In this document: piece after piece, positions 44,401 through 55,973 of the stretch
Position numbering within the stretch: the stretch's first letter is position 1
How the letters are laid out: every line of letters starts with the position of its first letter
Source of the DNA: Garcia nutans
Lineage: Eukaryota > Streptophyta > Magnoliopsida > Malpighiales > Euphorbiaceae
Direction of reading: 5' to 3'
Length of the DNA stretch: 64,000 nt
Assembly: GCA_947685225.1 (NCBI GenBank)
Contig: CANTUV010000008.1
Span: 45,381,501 to 45,445,500 of the forward strand
The notes under the pieces: generated by a model
What the model saw: only the letters and a program-made list of their open reading frames with translations
Told to the model about the DNA's origin: nothing
Database searches by the model: none
Program-made: the position numbers and the translations under genes

Positions 44401-44854
44401 TTCAACTTTATTCTCCTTTTTATTTCTTTATGTTTCAATTCACATTATGCCCTACATAATATTGCTCATAAATATCAACATTACATTTCATGTTGCACAC
44501 AACATGACATTTTTCATATGCATCATTAATATACAAATATCACATTACATTTCACAATGCGTTTCTCATAATCAATTAGGCACTATGCCTCAATTATAAT
44601 TCATTTCCAACATCATTGTCAACAATCATAATTTCTCATCACATCAAAATAGTATACACATATATCATCAACTATATTGAACATCTCATATAACACAAAT
44701 ATTCTACAATTTATATTATGCCACATCCGAGACCAACCTAGATGTCAATGCATATGCACGTATTACAAATTTCATTTCAAAACTTTTCCTTTTTATTTCT
44801 ATTTAAACTTTTCAAAAAAATTTTTTTAATCTCACTTAGGCCGAGAATCTCGAA
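41401..44854 (-). other. Non-coding interior of element G
   Basis: About 3.45 kb of AT-rich sequence with no reading frame of 60 codons on either strand and no gag, protease, reverse transcriptase or integrase motif that I can find. Composition is even, with many CATTT/ATATA words. A short TCGTCCTCGAAATTATC word near 41409 is the only GC-richer spot near the left end. Confidence 0.75.
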
Positions 44855-44871
44855 CCTAAGCTCTGATACCA
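44855..44871 (-). other. Primer-binding site of element G
   Basis: On the minus strand TGGTATCAGAGCTTAGG, seven bases from the LTR. This is the plant initiator tRNA-Met type of site and is shared with element I (59434). Confidence 0.9.
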
Positions 44872-44878
44872 AAACAAT

Positions 44879-47800
44879 TGTAACACCCGATACCCTATAT
44901 AAGTACTATGCGTATACCTAGTATACATACAGTAAATATATAAAGTATAAGGATGTCACTTTTCGTTACCTTTTAAAAACCTGTAACAGAGTTCAAACCA
45001 TAATACATTAATTTAAATAACATTTACAAAATCATTATCTTTATTAAAACTTCATTTATACATATAAATACTCTCTCGTCAGAAATACATCATAATTAAA
45101 ACTTATACATGTATGCATTACCCTCTAGTTGGTCTCGACAAACTTTACTCTTCTTGTGGCATAACAAAAGACTTCATATCTTCCATCTATATACCTGCGC
45201 GAATAAACACCCGCGCTAAGCTCGAGAGCTTAGTAGTCCAAATATAAAATATAAACATATAGTATAGAAGTATTGATATATAATGATACATCGATTCAAT
45301 ATATAATTAGTTCTTATCATATCTTCTTTTCTTTTTAATTTTATCTTTAATATATCCTAGCTAATTTCATATATGATGTATATATATACATAATATTATC
45401 ACCAACCCCAATGCATCACCAATACTCAAAACCAATATATTAATACCCCTACATTATATATATACCACACCAACCATTATTGCAATACACACTTTACATA
45501 TCATACCAATTATTATTGCAATACACACATTACATATCATACACTCATTATTGCAATACACACATTACACATCATATCACTCATTATTGCAATACACAAT
45601 TTACATATCATATAAATCATAAATCATATTTCCAATAAAGACAACCTTTATCATCAACCACAATTCATTTACATATTACACTTAATAACATTATATTATT
45701 CACAATTCACCAAGCATAATTCATTATTAATACTCACAATCAATATTTCAATACTTGCATTTCACATTGACAATAAAGACAGACTCGGGCCCAAAACACT
45801 AATATGTTATTCAAAGTTCAGAGTTACTGCTTTGGTTCATAGTCACAATCATCACGCCCGTAGGCAGTGTATATACATGTATCTCTATCCATGGATAGTG
45901 TAACAGACCCAGTCTCTTGGACCATCAACTCAACACATATGAGGAGATCCTCAACCCGGCAAGACTGTTACAAATCATATATCTCATATTCACAATTCTC
46001 ATAGTGTAACAGACCCAGTCTCTTGGACCATCAACTCAACACATATGAGGAGATCCTCAACCCGGCAAGACTGTTACCTTTCATCATTTCTTAGGCATGC
46101 CACCCAAATCCAGAACTCTGAAACTGAATAACATATTAAACAAACAATTCATTTATTATTTCATTATCAATCTCATCATCAATTAGGCCAACATGCCTTA
46201 TCTCTTTCAATTGAATTATCATAGCCAATCACAATGGCTTCATATCATATCATATCTCAATCCATATGATACATATAGCATCATTGATATCACATTTCAA
46301 AGTATATTATTCATATAATACATTGCCATACACAAGATTCACAATGCATATAACATAACATTTTCTCACTTCTCAAAACACATTAACATCATTCATTACT
46401 AGAGCATTTATCATAACAAATTGCACATACCTTAAGAATGATCCTCATTTCTTCCTACCTTTCCCATTTCATATTTCATCCTTTATATATATTCTTCATT
46501 TACATTCACAATATAATAGCTTATTTAACACTTTCATCCCAATGTGTTAATGTTCAAAGACATATAAGGATATACAATCAAATAGGGTTTATGCTTACCT
46601 TGTTAATGATCTTCACATCCTTCACATCATTCAATCATCACCTTAGTCCAATTATGTTAACAATATAATAGATCACTTAACACATTTGCAAACAAATGTG
46701 TTAAGCCTCAAATTATGCAATTAAATACAATCATATGTATTGGTACTTACCTCAAGAACTAGTCCCATCAATCTATACATTTCTTTTCTTTCCAAGAATT
46801 CTCCACATTTAGGTTAATGCAACCCAATCTCTTCAAAACCTTTGAGGGACACGGGCAGCACCACTTGAGGGACACGGTTAGGGCAATTCAACCTCTTCAC
46901 AATCTAATCCAAAAGGAATATTAGCAAAATGACCATATGAATAGTACATTCTGGTTTAAGACTCCATTTTATCCTTATTTTGAAAAATTGTATAAAATAA
47001 TCTACTTGACTAAAAATTCTAAACTTTTTACAGAATTTAGTTTTGTATCTTAAAATCATTCCTTTAAAATTTCAGATCAAACTGAACACAAAATCTTGGT
47101 CAAATAGTTCACCTAACCAGACTGCCCCAATTGCCCTGCATCCTGGCAGCAGTTCTGAACTTTGTGAATTCCATAAATCAAATTCAATCAACGTGGTTCC
47201 AAATTATTTTTCTCAAATACTAGACTCACTAAACAACAACATATCCAAAATTCAATTGGATATGATTTTTCTACATTTTATTAAAAATCCCGAAATATAG
47301 CTGTCTCAGTTAAGGTACCTGCTGGAACAGGTCTAATAAAAATAATCTTTCTAAACTCATAACCATTCCAAAATCGAATCAACATATTTTTCAGTCATTC
47401 TAGACTCATAGAGGCACAACATATCAAAAATTTACTTCAAGAACATTTTTCTATAATTAATTAAAAATCATACAAGTCACAGCCTTTACTAATTGTAAAA
47501 CAGAAAAAAAATTCACTAAACACAACTCTTACTCTTCCATTACCAAAACCAACCTAGCTTCTTATCTTTAATTCCATTTCAACACTTTTACACACACCAT
47601 ACACAAACACACTCCATCAAACTCAAACAAAATTCAAAATAGAACAAGAGAAATCAAGAGAAAACTTACCTTAAATGAAGAATTCCACAAATCTCTAACC
47701 AACACCCTTGATTCCTTCTTCAATTTGCTTCAAACCTCAAGATCACCTCTCTTTCTCTCTTTGTCTATGGAGAATCCGGCCACACATGAAGAGAAGAAGA

Positions 47801-48165
47801 AAATATGAAGAGCAAAGTCAAATTTGGCTTCTTATATCCATCAAGTGTTTTTAACCTTGCAATTACTAAAACACCCTTCACCATTTAACTAACCTTTTGT
47901 CTCATCTAAGCCCTTATATGTAATTGCACATTCCACAAAAATATCTTCTTGCATTGACCAACCCTTTTGACCAATGTATATGTTAGTTATACAACCATAT
48001 AAACAACATATACACTTCTCTCTACACCCTCTTTTCTTCTCAAAACACAAATACCTATACATTCTTTTCCCAACTTCTTTTCTCTTGTAATTTAACACAT
48101 ATATTCAATCCAATATATAACAATAACATAATCAAAACTTTTAAGGTATACATGAGGATATTACA
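44879..48165 (-). mobile_element. 5' LTR of element G
   Basis: 3287 bases, nearly identical to 38097-41384. Differences seen include CACCCG for CACCCCG near the left end and single substitutions near 45733, 46600, 46717, 46817, 46851 and 47099. It carries the same repeats, shifted by 6781 bases. Confidence 0.93.
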
Positions 48166-48170
48166 GGGTT

Positions 48171-48655
48171 GGTCTTTTTAAGCCAAAGTGGGTTCACCTA
48201 ATTGCCTTAATCATCTTGATGCCTAATTGAAATTTTTATGTAATCTTAAAATGCATGTCAAAACAAGTTATAGCAATTCATCAATCAAAGATGTTCACCC
48301 ACAACAATAATGATAAGTTGATGGCTCAATTCCTCACTAGGTTAAAGGCAATGCAAAGAAAAACCAACAAAATTGACAATAAGCACCAATTCTACTCAAT
48401 TCTCCAATTCATGCTTCAAAAATACAAAGGTCATCTATCAACAATTTTATAACAATTGAACTTTCTAAAATTCATTTATTCAAAGAAAAACATTAAAAAC
48501 ATTAACTAAACTTAAACAAAAATAACTTAAAAGTAAAAATACAAAACAAAAGTAAAAACACAAAACACATAATGCACCCCACACTTAAAGATTCACATTG
48601 TCCTCAATGTGAGCATGCATACTACAGGGAGGGTTTAGATGAAACCTGATTTCCA
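48171..48655 (-). other. 3' untranslated part of element F, continued
   Basis: Continuation of 37267-38096 beyond the G insertion. It holds the third CCCCACACTTAA word (48577-48588). The frame at 48255-48452 has no recognisable product. Confidence 0.65.
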
Positions 48656-49453
48656 TCATTCCCATATGTGATGTGTAGGGCTCCTTCCACCCATAATGCA
48701 ATTGGAGCCCATGACTGAGAGGATGAACAACATGTAACTTTGAAATGTACCCAATGTACGGCAACCCCTAAATAGTATTCCTTGAAGAGAACATGTCTCA
48801 AAGGGACATGTGAAGGTCGCCTCGGGGTGATCCTCCCGTGCTATAGGAACATGGTAATAATCTTTGTCTTTGTGCAACATGGTTCTATCCATTATATGCT
48901 CTTCTTCAAGTTCAACCAAGTTTGGTTGAATCACTTCTTCATCCACTTTAACAATGTCAAGTCCCCTCTCAACAATCTCAGCATCTAAAACTAGCTTACA
49001 CTCCTCAAGTTGTAAATTGGGCATTTCATGTTCTTCTTCTAAAGTCATAATCATCCCAATCTTATTTCCACTTTCTCCTTGGGAGTGCATATCATAGATG
49101 TTAGAAAGTTGCTTACCTTGTTCCTCTTCTTTTAGCCTACTTGGGAATGGAATTGGTTGCAAAGGATTCGGAGGTTCATACAAATGTGATGAAGTTGATG
49201 AGTCCAAATTCTCCTCCTCCTTTGATTGACTTTGTTTCTCCATGTTGGGCAGCATCTCCTCACCATTGTCTTCTTGATTAGTCCCTGCATCAAAGGAATC
49301 ACAAAAATTGTTATATATCACCTGTTCACTTGTCAAATTTGTGATTACCTGGATTTGCTCCAATTGGCTAGGAAATTCCTCCTTTTGTTGTGTTTGGAGT
49401 TGATGTGCCAGTTGCCCAACTTGCATTTCCACCCTCTTCAATGATTCCTCCAA
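48656..49453 (-). pseudogene. Athila gag end fused to a reverse transcriptase stub (element F)
   Basis: An open frame of 265 codons. It begins EESLKRVEMQVGQLAHQLQT, the conserved tail of Athila gag, and passes through an acidic linker with PPNPLQPIPFPSRL. Near its end it switches to YYHVPIAREDHPEATFTCPF, which is a segment from the middle of Athila reverse transcriptase. Protease and the first half of reverse transcriptase are deleted in between, yet the frame stays open. The catalytic part is absent. A one-base shift separates it from the upstream frame. Confidence 0.82.
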
Positions 49454-49466
49454 AGCATCAAACCTC

Positions 49467-50168
49467 TCATTGCTCCCTTCCTAATTTTTGTGTGCTAATT
49501 TGAAGGCAAGCATTCAAATCATCTTCCACTGTGGATTTTTCGAATGGATTTTGATTTTGTACGCTAGTTTGAATGAAGGCATTCAAACTATCAACCAAAG
49601 TGGGTTCCTTAAGGTGATTTTGATTTTGTGCGCTAGTTTGAATGAAGGCATTCAAACTATCTTCCAAGGTGGGTTCCTTAAGGTGATCTTGATTTTGTGT
49701 GCTAGTTTGAATGAAGGCATTCAAACTATCTTCTAATGTGGGTGGCTTAAGGTACTCTTGATTTGAATATTGTTCTTGAGAGTAAGGATTTCTTTGGTAA
49801 GGTTGAAAAAATTTTGGAGGTGGAATGTGCTGCTGAATTTCCCAATAAAAATTTGGTTGGCTTCCCCAACTAGGATTATAAGGATTGGAATATGTGTCAT
49901 TTCTACCCATTTGCTGGAAACCTTGGTAGTCATATTCTTCCTCTTGCCATTCTTGGTATTGTCTAAAACCCATTGAACAAGTGTTTGCACTATGGCCTAC
50001 ATTGCCACATGCTGCACATATCTCTTGGAGTGGCATAGGTGATCTTCCTCTTGCATTTAGCACCTTAAGTTGATTCGTCAATTCTGCTAATTGCCATGCC
50101 ATTTTAGAATCATCGTTCCTATCATAAACTCCCCCGTGCCTTGAAAACTGCATCTTTACACAAGGCAC
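49467..50168 (-). pseudogene. gag: Athila gag C-terminal half with zinc knuckle and five repeats (element F)
   Basis: An open frame of 233 codons starting with a leader-encoded stub, then KMAWQLAELTNQLKVLNA and a complete zinc knuckle CAACGNVGHSANTC. A Tyr/Gln/Asn-rich segment follows (WQEEEYDYQGF), then five copies of a 23-residue unit with the core LEDSLNAFIQTS. The gag core domain that should precede the knuckle is deleted, so leader runs almost directly into this part. It could bind RNA but not form a particle alone. Confidence 0.85.
49494..49755 (-). repeat. 69-base coding tandem repeat in Athila gag
   Basis: The unit encodes KEPTLEDSLNAFIQTS plus a QNQ-rich linker, 23 residues. Three copies are nearly identical and two are diverged. 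The related gag at 28935-30370 has only one copy, so the array expanded in the F branch. Confidence 0.88.
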
Positions 50169-50262
50169 TTAGAAACTTAAAGAAAATAAACAACAAAAAT
50201 TCTAACAAAACAAACAAATAACTAAATAAAAAAATATATCAAACTATTACTACTACGACAAC

Positions 50263-50282
50263 CCTCCCCGGCAGCGGCGCCA
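50263..50282 (-). other. Primer-binding site of element F
   Basis: On the minus strand TGGCGCCGCTGCCGGGGAGG, a few bases inside the LTR end CGCAACA. Athila-type site, better preserved than that of K at 34535. Confidence 0.88.
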
Positions 50283-50288
50283 AAAACT

Positions 50289-52420
50289 TGTTGCGTTCGA
50301 ATTAAGTACTACTACAAAGCATCACTCGCAAGTATATGAGGTAGATATAGCAAAGGTGATCGCCCCAAGGTTGTTTCCCCAAGAAGGTGTGGTTCGTAAT
50401 AGCTTGATTGACAAGTTATTTAAATACGGAAGTGTTTGTTGTTCGGAATTGTGAAAGGACAATTTAAACCTAAAATTAACCGTGTGTAGGTATTAATGTG
50501 TGTGATGGGTGTACAAGATCAAATCGATTCTTGGGAAGGTGCCTAGGGTTATAGGTCCATTCGATCGAAACTCAATTCTCAATTATCCATTAACATATCC
50601 TTGTAAATTAATTTGTTTCTTAAGGTTAATTAGTCAATTACCAATCCATTAGTTCTCACATTCATGAATTAGCAATGACCAATTATTTCACATTGACCAA
50701 TTATTTCACATTATCAAATTAATGAAACCCTAGAACTTATATTTCTAATTCATTCGTAGGGTGGTCGATTATATAGTTTCGATATCAGATTTCACCTCTC
50801 GGTACATCATCCAATATTCAAAGATCAATAGGTAGCTAATCTATCAACCTAGCATTTAATGCAATACAATCAACCAATCAACAAGGAACATCAATGGAAA
50901 TATCAAATCAAGACATTCAACCAAATATACTACAAACCCTAAACATGGGTATTTAGCTCAACATCATCAATTTAACACATTCATTCAACTCAATATAAAA
51001 CAAATAAAAATTGTTCATTGCAATATCAATCTCATAATATAACAACAACAATAAGAAATGAATTAAAAGAGAGAATAGAAAAATCCCTTGTGAAGATGCC
51101 AAGAGTAGGATTGTTAGTCTTCCTTCTAGCTCCACTTGATGTATTTGATGAAGAACTCAAGCCCTCTTCAATGGTTGATTCCCCTTTGCAATATGGAATG
51201 GAGCTTTCTCAAGTCAGCAAACCTTTGGATGGAGCTTTCTCAAGTCACCAACCCTTCAATTGATTGTGCCTTTGGAAGATGGAATAGAGCTTTCTCAAGT
51301 CACCAATCCCTTCAATGAAGCTTCTTCAACCTTCAAGAGCTTGTTAACCCAATTTATCCCAAAGAATCTCAAAGAACTTGTCAATGGATGATGGAGAAGG
51401 TGGAGAGGATGGAAATGGAGATGGAGATGAAGGGACAAGGGAGAGTGTCACTCTCTCCCTCTCCCAAACCGTGTTGCAGAAATTGGCTCCCAATAAGCCA
51501 AGACTTCCCCAATTTCCCTCTTCTTCTCTTTTCAATTGCTTCAAAATACACACCCATGCCTTCCAACTCACCCCCATTTCACTTTGTTCCCCACTTTTTA
51601 TTTGTTTAATATTTCTTTTGGCAAGTAAAAGGCTTTGTTCCCCACTTTGTCCCCCACTTCGTGTGAAAGAATTCAAATTTTTTTAGTGTGACACAGCCAA
51701 GCCAAGAGTGGCTTGGACATGTCTCTTGTTTTCCTTTGGGACACGGCCAAGCCATCTGGCCGTGTCCTTCACTGCTTCCTTTCTTTCTTCTTTCTTTTCT
51801 TTCTTTCATTTGGTCTCAAGGAGTGACACGGCCACTGGCTTGGCCATGTCATGTGGGTGTGTTTGCTTCTGCTTCTTTTCTTTCCTTCTTTGCTTGCTCC
51901 AAGTCTTGTTGGCATGAAATGGGACACGGCCAAGCTTGCTAGCCATGTCATGTGACACGACCAGTGGCTTGGCCGTGTCGCTAAGTGTGTCCACCTCTGT
52001 TTGTTTCTTTTCCTTCTCTTCTTTGGCTCAAGATGGGACACAGCCAAGCTTGCTGGCAGTGTCATGTAACACGGCCAGTGGCTTGGCCATGTCACTGAGT
52101 GTGTCTCTTCTTGGTTCTTTATTTTTGCTCTTTCTTTGTGGTTTCTTTGTTTTTGCTCCTTGGATGAGACACGGCCAGTGGCTTGGCCGTGTCAAGCTCT
52201 GCCAACTTCATTCTTTGAGGGACACGGCCAAGCTAGTTTTGGCTTGGCCATGTCTTGCTTGGTTCATGCTTTTCTTGTGCTGTTTTGATCTTCCAAGGGT
52301 GTTTTTGCACCTAAACCTAAAAACAACACTTTAAACACACTTAAAACAAAAATCAATCAAAACATTAACTAAAAACACATAAAAATCATACTAAAAACAA
52401 ATACAAAAATGATCTAAACA
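50289..52420 (-). mobile_element. 5' LTR of element F
   Basis: 2132 bases, collinear with 35199-37266 with a few percent difference and small indels. It holds three copies of GAGCTTTCTCAAGTCACC-like words at 51198-51310 and a dyad block at 51688-52254. The right end GATCTAAACA is followed by the target duplication ACTTA. Confidence 0.9.
51688..52254. repeat. GACACGGCC dyad block in F 5' LTR
   Basis: Eight or more dyads. A perfect one is GGACACGGCC/GGCCGTGTCC around AAGCCATCT at 51739-51768. Another is GACACGGCC/GGCCGTGTC near 52168-52193. The number and order of dyads differ from the partner LTR, which shows turnover. Confidence 0.88.
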
Positions 52421-52790
52421 ACTTAGAGAACATGGGCCTAAACTCGGAGAAAATAGAGCCGCCACCCAGATGGGCCAGAAAAAAGAAAGGGGTGGGTGAC
52501 TCAATTCCTAAGGAATCCCCAACCCCCTATTGGGTTCAAAAAGTTAGGTACGCGTGGGGAAGGTGAGAATGACCAGCAACCCCATAGCACCTGGTTCATT
52601 GGAACCGGTCTCCTTTTAAGGTCTTAATATTATAAAATTCTCAAATATAAGGATATTATCCATACTACATATAATCATAAGAATAAATAAACACTTTATT
52701 AAAATCACAACAAGTTCAAATAAAACAAATGAATAGGCACCCATCGATGGATGGAAACATGCCTTTACAATTTTTCGATGTCCAAAAGAA
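52421..52790 (-). mobile_element. 3' LTR of Tat element J, continued
   Basis: Continues the LTR begun at 35122-35198. It has the complement of the AAGGGGTGG...GATTCCTTAG part, the CCGGTTCC word and one hairpin of the trio (52736-52763, outer stem GGCA/TGCC). Homology stops at about 52790, so R and U3 are missing. Confidence 0.8.
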
Positions 52791-54545
52791 TAACAGTGGG
52801 ATATGCTTATGTATGCATGATATGCATGGATGATACTTACAATGGTTCCATCGACTCACAGGCCGATGTGATCAGCTGAATTGTTCTCATTTGTTCCTTC
52901 CAGATGCTCGTTCAGGTCTTGCATTAGAATGACAAAAGGCTTCACATTTATGGCTTTTATCTTCGAGATGTTGAAAACATGAGTAGTGGAGGCCCCAAGA
53001 ATGGTAGCCAAAGACATGGAAAATATCTGTTTGGTTGATAACTGCTTCATGACTTGACCTTGCAAGTGATTCTTTCATCAGCCCTCTTTTGCCCATTGTT
53101 TCCTTCGAGGTTTGACAATGCAACATACATCCCTTAACTCGAAGGCTTTGTATAAAAAAAACACATTTTTTTTAAAAAAAATCTTAAAATCATATTTATC
53201 AAATCAGTGTTATTGTACCTCAGGAATCAATTTTTCAAATTAACATATCTATAACATGACAACCCTAGTTACCATACCAAACTCAGGAGTCATTTCCATT
53301 TGAGCAAGAACTATTGCACTTCAGATAGGCATATACACATTACTTGGTCAAAGGTCTCATCGAGTTTAAATATTGTCTATCGCATATGCATGCTCATTTA
53401 AACTACCTCCACTAATAGACTCTACCCACCAAGAGAGATCAACAAGTCTTTAATAGGATTGAAATGTGGTCTATACGGGACATAGGTTAAATAAAAGCTA
53501 TATTTAAGCTAGAGCTGATGTGACACTACTGACAAATCTTCACATTATAATCTTCTGTTTGAGCCATAGGCAGCTGGGGGCAATCATAGTAGACTTTAAT
53601 TTCCTTCTATCTCCTTAGAAGAAATATAGAACTAATTAAGTTGATCTTCATCTTTTTCTTCTGCTTTTGCACAAACTCAGGACCCTTTTATTTTTTTTGT
53701 TTTGTATTTTTTTTGTTTTTATTGAGGTTTGTTTTTTTTCTCCTTTTTTTTTTGCTTTTTCTCTCCTTTTTCCCTTTTTTTTTGTATTTTTTCCTTTTTT
53801 GTTTATTTTTTTCTTTTGGCTCCAACTTTAAGAAAATTATTTTATCTGCACCATTCTATGCTTTTGACTATGGATGAGTGGAGTAGAGTGAGTTTTCTTC
53901 AATAAGGATAAATCATTTGTTGCTCCGATGTCATCTTAATATATTGGAGATATTAGGTCTAGTATTAGGTGAACTTTGACTAGCCTTATGGTCTTGAGAA
54001 CTTCAACTATCCTTATGGTCTTGACTATGCATTCCTTTCTTTGATCTTCTTGCCTTTTCACCTTAGTGATAATTAGATTTGTCATAAAAGTCACAACCGC
54101 TTAGGATAGGTTATTGGGGTTTGTAAGCCAATGAAAATAAAGTTAAAATCTCAAGAAGACTCAAAGGGACCACTAGAGATTGATGTTGATAGGGTGGATA
54201 CTAGTTGTTGGCTAACCAAGAGATGCCTAGATCATTTCTCCTTTAAATAAACATAGTTTAATTTTGCCTCAAAAGTTCATCAAAGCATGCATTATGCAGG
54301 AGCCCTCTCTAAGTAAGCATACATAGCTTAATGCTATAGAATAATTCCCTCACCTAGTAAAGTCATTCAAATCATGATGCATAGATACACTAATTTATAA
54401 ATATCCAGCTAGATTCATCATTGGTAGAAAACCAAAATGAACAAAGATCAATATAAAAATTTAATGAAAGTAATATATTCAAACAATCTTAATTTTAAAA
54501 ACATAATTGTTCCAAATAAGTCCTAAAGAAAGTAAAATAAAATGA
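52791..54545. other. Unclassified stretch inside element J
   Basis: About 1.75 kb that I could not assign. It contains a short minus-strand frame (52856-53065) without a recognisable domain, a T-rich tract (53640-53860) that produces a spurious Phe-rich frame, and non-coding words resembling the 3' untranslated parts of Gypsy elements. GCAGCTGGGGGCAA near 53567, followed by TAGTAGACTTTAATTT, resembles a purine tract and LTR start but is not followed by LTR sequence. Confidence 0.4.
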
Positions 54546-55973
54546 GCAACACTTCAAGCTACGGGAGGTTTGTTGAATAAAATTTCTCCTTATTCCACAT
54601 CTTCAATACTCCCATCTTGAAAGGAGGATAAGATAGAATCTTCCTCCAATCCTCCTCCTACCTTAAAGGTTGCTGGTGGTGGTGCTCTGTTGAACCTAGG
54701 CAGAGGATTGTCCTTTGTATTGGGCTTATCAGGCTCAGGTAGCTTACCACTGTCGATCAGATCTTGGATCTCATCCTTCAATCGGGTGCATCTATCGTCT
54801 CATGTCCTTGAGTGTGATGAGATTGACAAAAAGCCTTGGTATGAAAGTTTGGTGGTAAAGGATTAGGCACGGGATGAAGAGTCAAGGGTTGTAACAATCC
54901 CTTCTTCTGTAGCTTATTCAGACCCAAGATAGTGGCTTTTGCAATTATAAAAATTGCCTCCTACATCTTTGACCAGTTGCATTAACATCAGCTGCCTTTT
55001 TTGTGCTTTGATTACCAGATTGGTAGTTCCCTTTTTCATTCATTCTTGCTGAAAAGCGATTCTTCTCCCTTTCCCAATCTTCAATTTGCAAACCAGCTTG
55101 TAGAAGGTCTTTGAAATCCCTAATAAGTGTATGAGACATCCTTTCATGAAGACTAAACAATACCCCTCTCACAATCATCCTAATTTGATCCGATTAATTG
55201 GATTTCTTCTTGAGTAATGCAGCCTTATTCCTTCACCTCTTCACATAGTCAACAAATTTCTCATTTGCCCTTTGTCTAATGGACACAACTTCCATCAAAG
55301 TAACCTCTAATTCAACATTATACCCATATTATTGGATGAATGCCTTGTATAGCAAATCCTAGCTCTTTTGAGTACCATCTTCTAAGGTGTTGAACCAATT
55401 TTGGACATCAAGGTCCAATGAGAACATGAAGTACCTTAGAGTTTGAGCCTTAGTAGCTCGAGCAGACTACATAGCAGTGATGTATTACTTCACATCAAGA
55501 TGAGGATTTCTAGTTTCATTGAATTTTGCAAAGGAGGGCATGTTGAACTTGTACGGGACCTCTTCATCTAGCTCAAACAACTTGTCGACCTTAGACATTT
55601 CTTCAGTTTTCAACTTCTTTTCAAATTTCTTTTCCAAATCAGCAATTAACCTCTCAACATATGAAGTTTCAGTCTTTTTCACAGTTGATCTTTCAACAAC
55701 CTTTGGCTCCTTCTTCTTATCTTGAGGATCTTGAAAGAATTGAGCCCAGTCGTCATCATCATCAATGACTACTTTGTCATCATCAAAGGCTACTTCACCG
55801 ACCTTAGCCTTCCCTTTGTCCTTCGGCTTCTTAGTGCTGGCAAATGCCTCAGCAGTGTTCCCTAAAAGTGTAGCCAACCAGCTCTTCATGGTCTCGGCCA
55901 GGGCCTCCTTCAGTTCTTCCATCTTTGCATTGCGAGCGTCGTCCACCATTCATTGAATTTGTTCGAGATCCAT
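54546..55973 (-). pseudogene. gag: Tat gag of element J (decayed)
   Basis: Homologous to 10462-11810. The ATG at 55973 is followed by LEQIQ and then a stop. The frame resumes at 55949 (MVDDARNAKMEELKEALAE) with the same acidic and lysine-rich stretch and VPYKFNMPSFAKF. Later pieces are ERMSHTLIRDFKDLLQAGLQ (55178-54945) and DEIQDLIDSGKLPEPDKPNT (54781-54590). Upstream of the ATG the frame is open to the splice-like AG near 56072. Protease and pol are absent. Confidence 0.85.

Larger units (their letters stand above)
38097..48165 (-). mobile_element. Element G: young non-coding LTR element (LARD-like), TSD GGGTT
   Basis: Two LTRs of 3288 and 3287 bases, flanked by a perfect GGGTT duplication (38092-38096 and 48166-48170). 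By eye I find only about seven differences between the LTRs, so the insertion is recent. On the minus strand the LTR starts TGTAATATCC and ends GGTGTTACA. A primer site for initiator tRNA-Met and a purine tract are in place. The 3.5 kb interior has no recognisable gag or pol and no long frame. LTR ends and motifs match element I at 56906, so it probably relied on an I-like Tekay element. Confidence 0.93.
35199..52420 (-). mobile_element. Athila element F (internally deleted), with nested element G
   Basis: LTRs lie at 35199-37266 and 50289-52420, with flanking duplication ACTGA/ACTTA (one mismatch). Without the 10 kb insertion of G the element is about 7.1 kb. The internal part keeps the primer site, a gag C-terminal half, a stub of reverse transcriptase and a 3' untranslated part. 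It lacks the gag N-terminus, protease, most of reverse transcriptase, RNase H and integrase. It was probably non-autonomous when it moved or decayed later by deletion. Confidence 0.88.

Noticed and set aside
52856..53126. Short minus-strand frames as a host gene exon
   Set aside because: Two overlapping frames are equally open, no domain is recognisable, and the surrounding DNA is element-derived.
53641..53877. Phe-rich 78-codon frame resembling a membrane protein
   Set aside because: It is a translation of a T-rich low-complexity tract.
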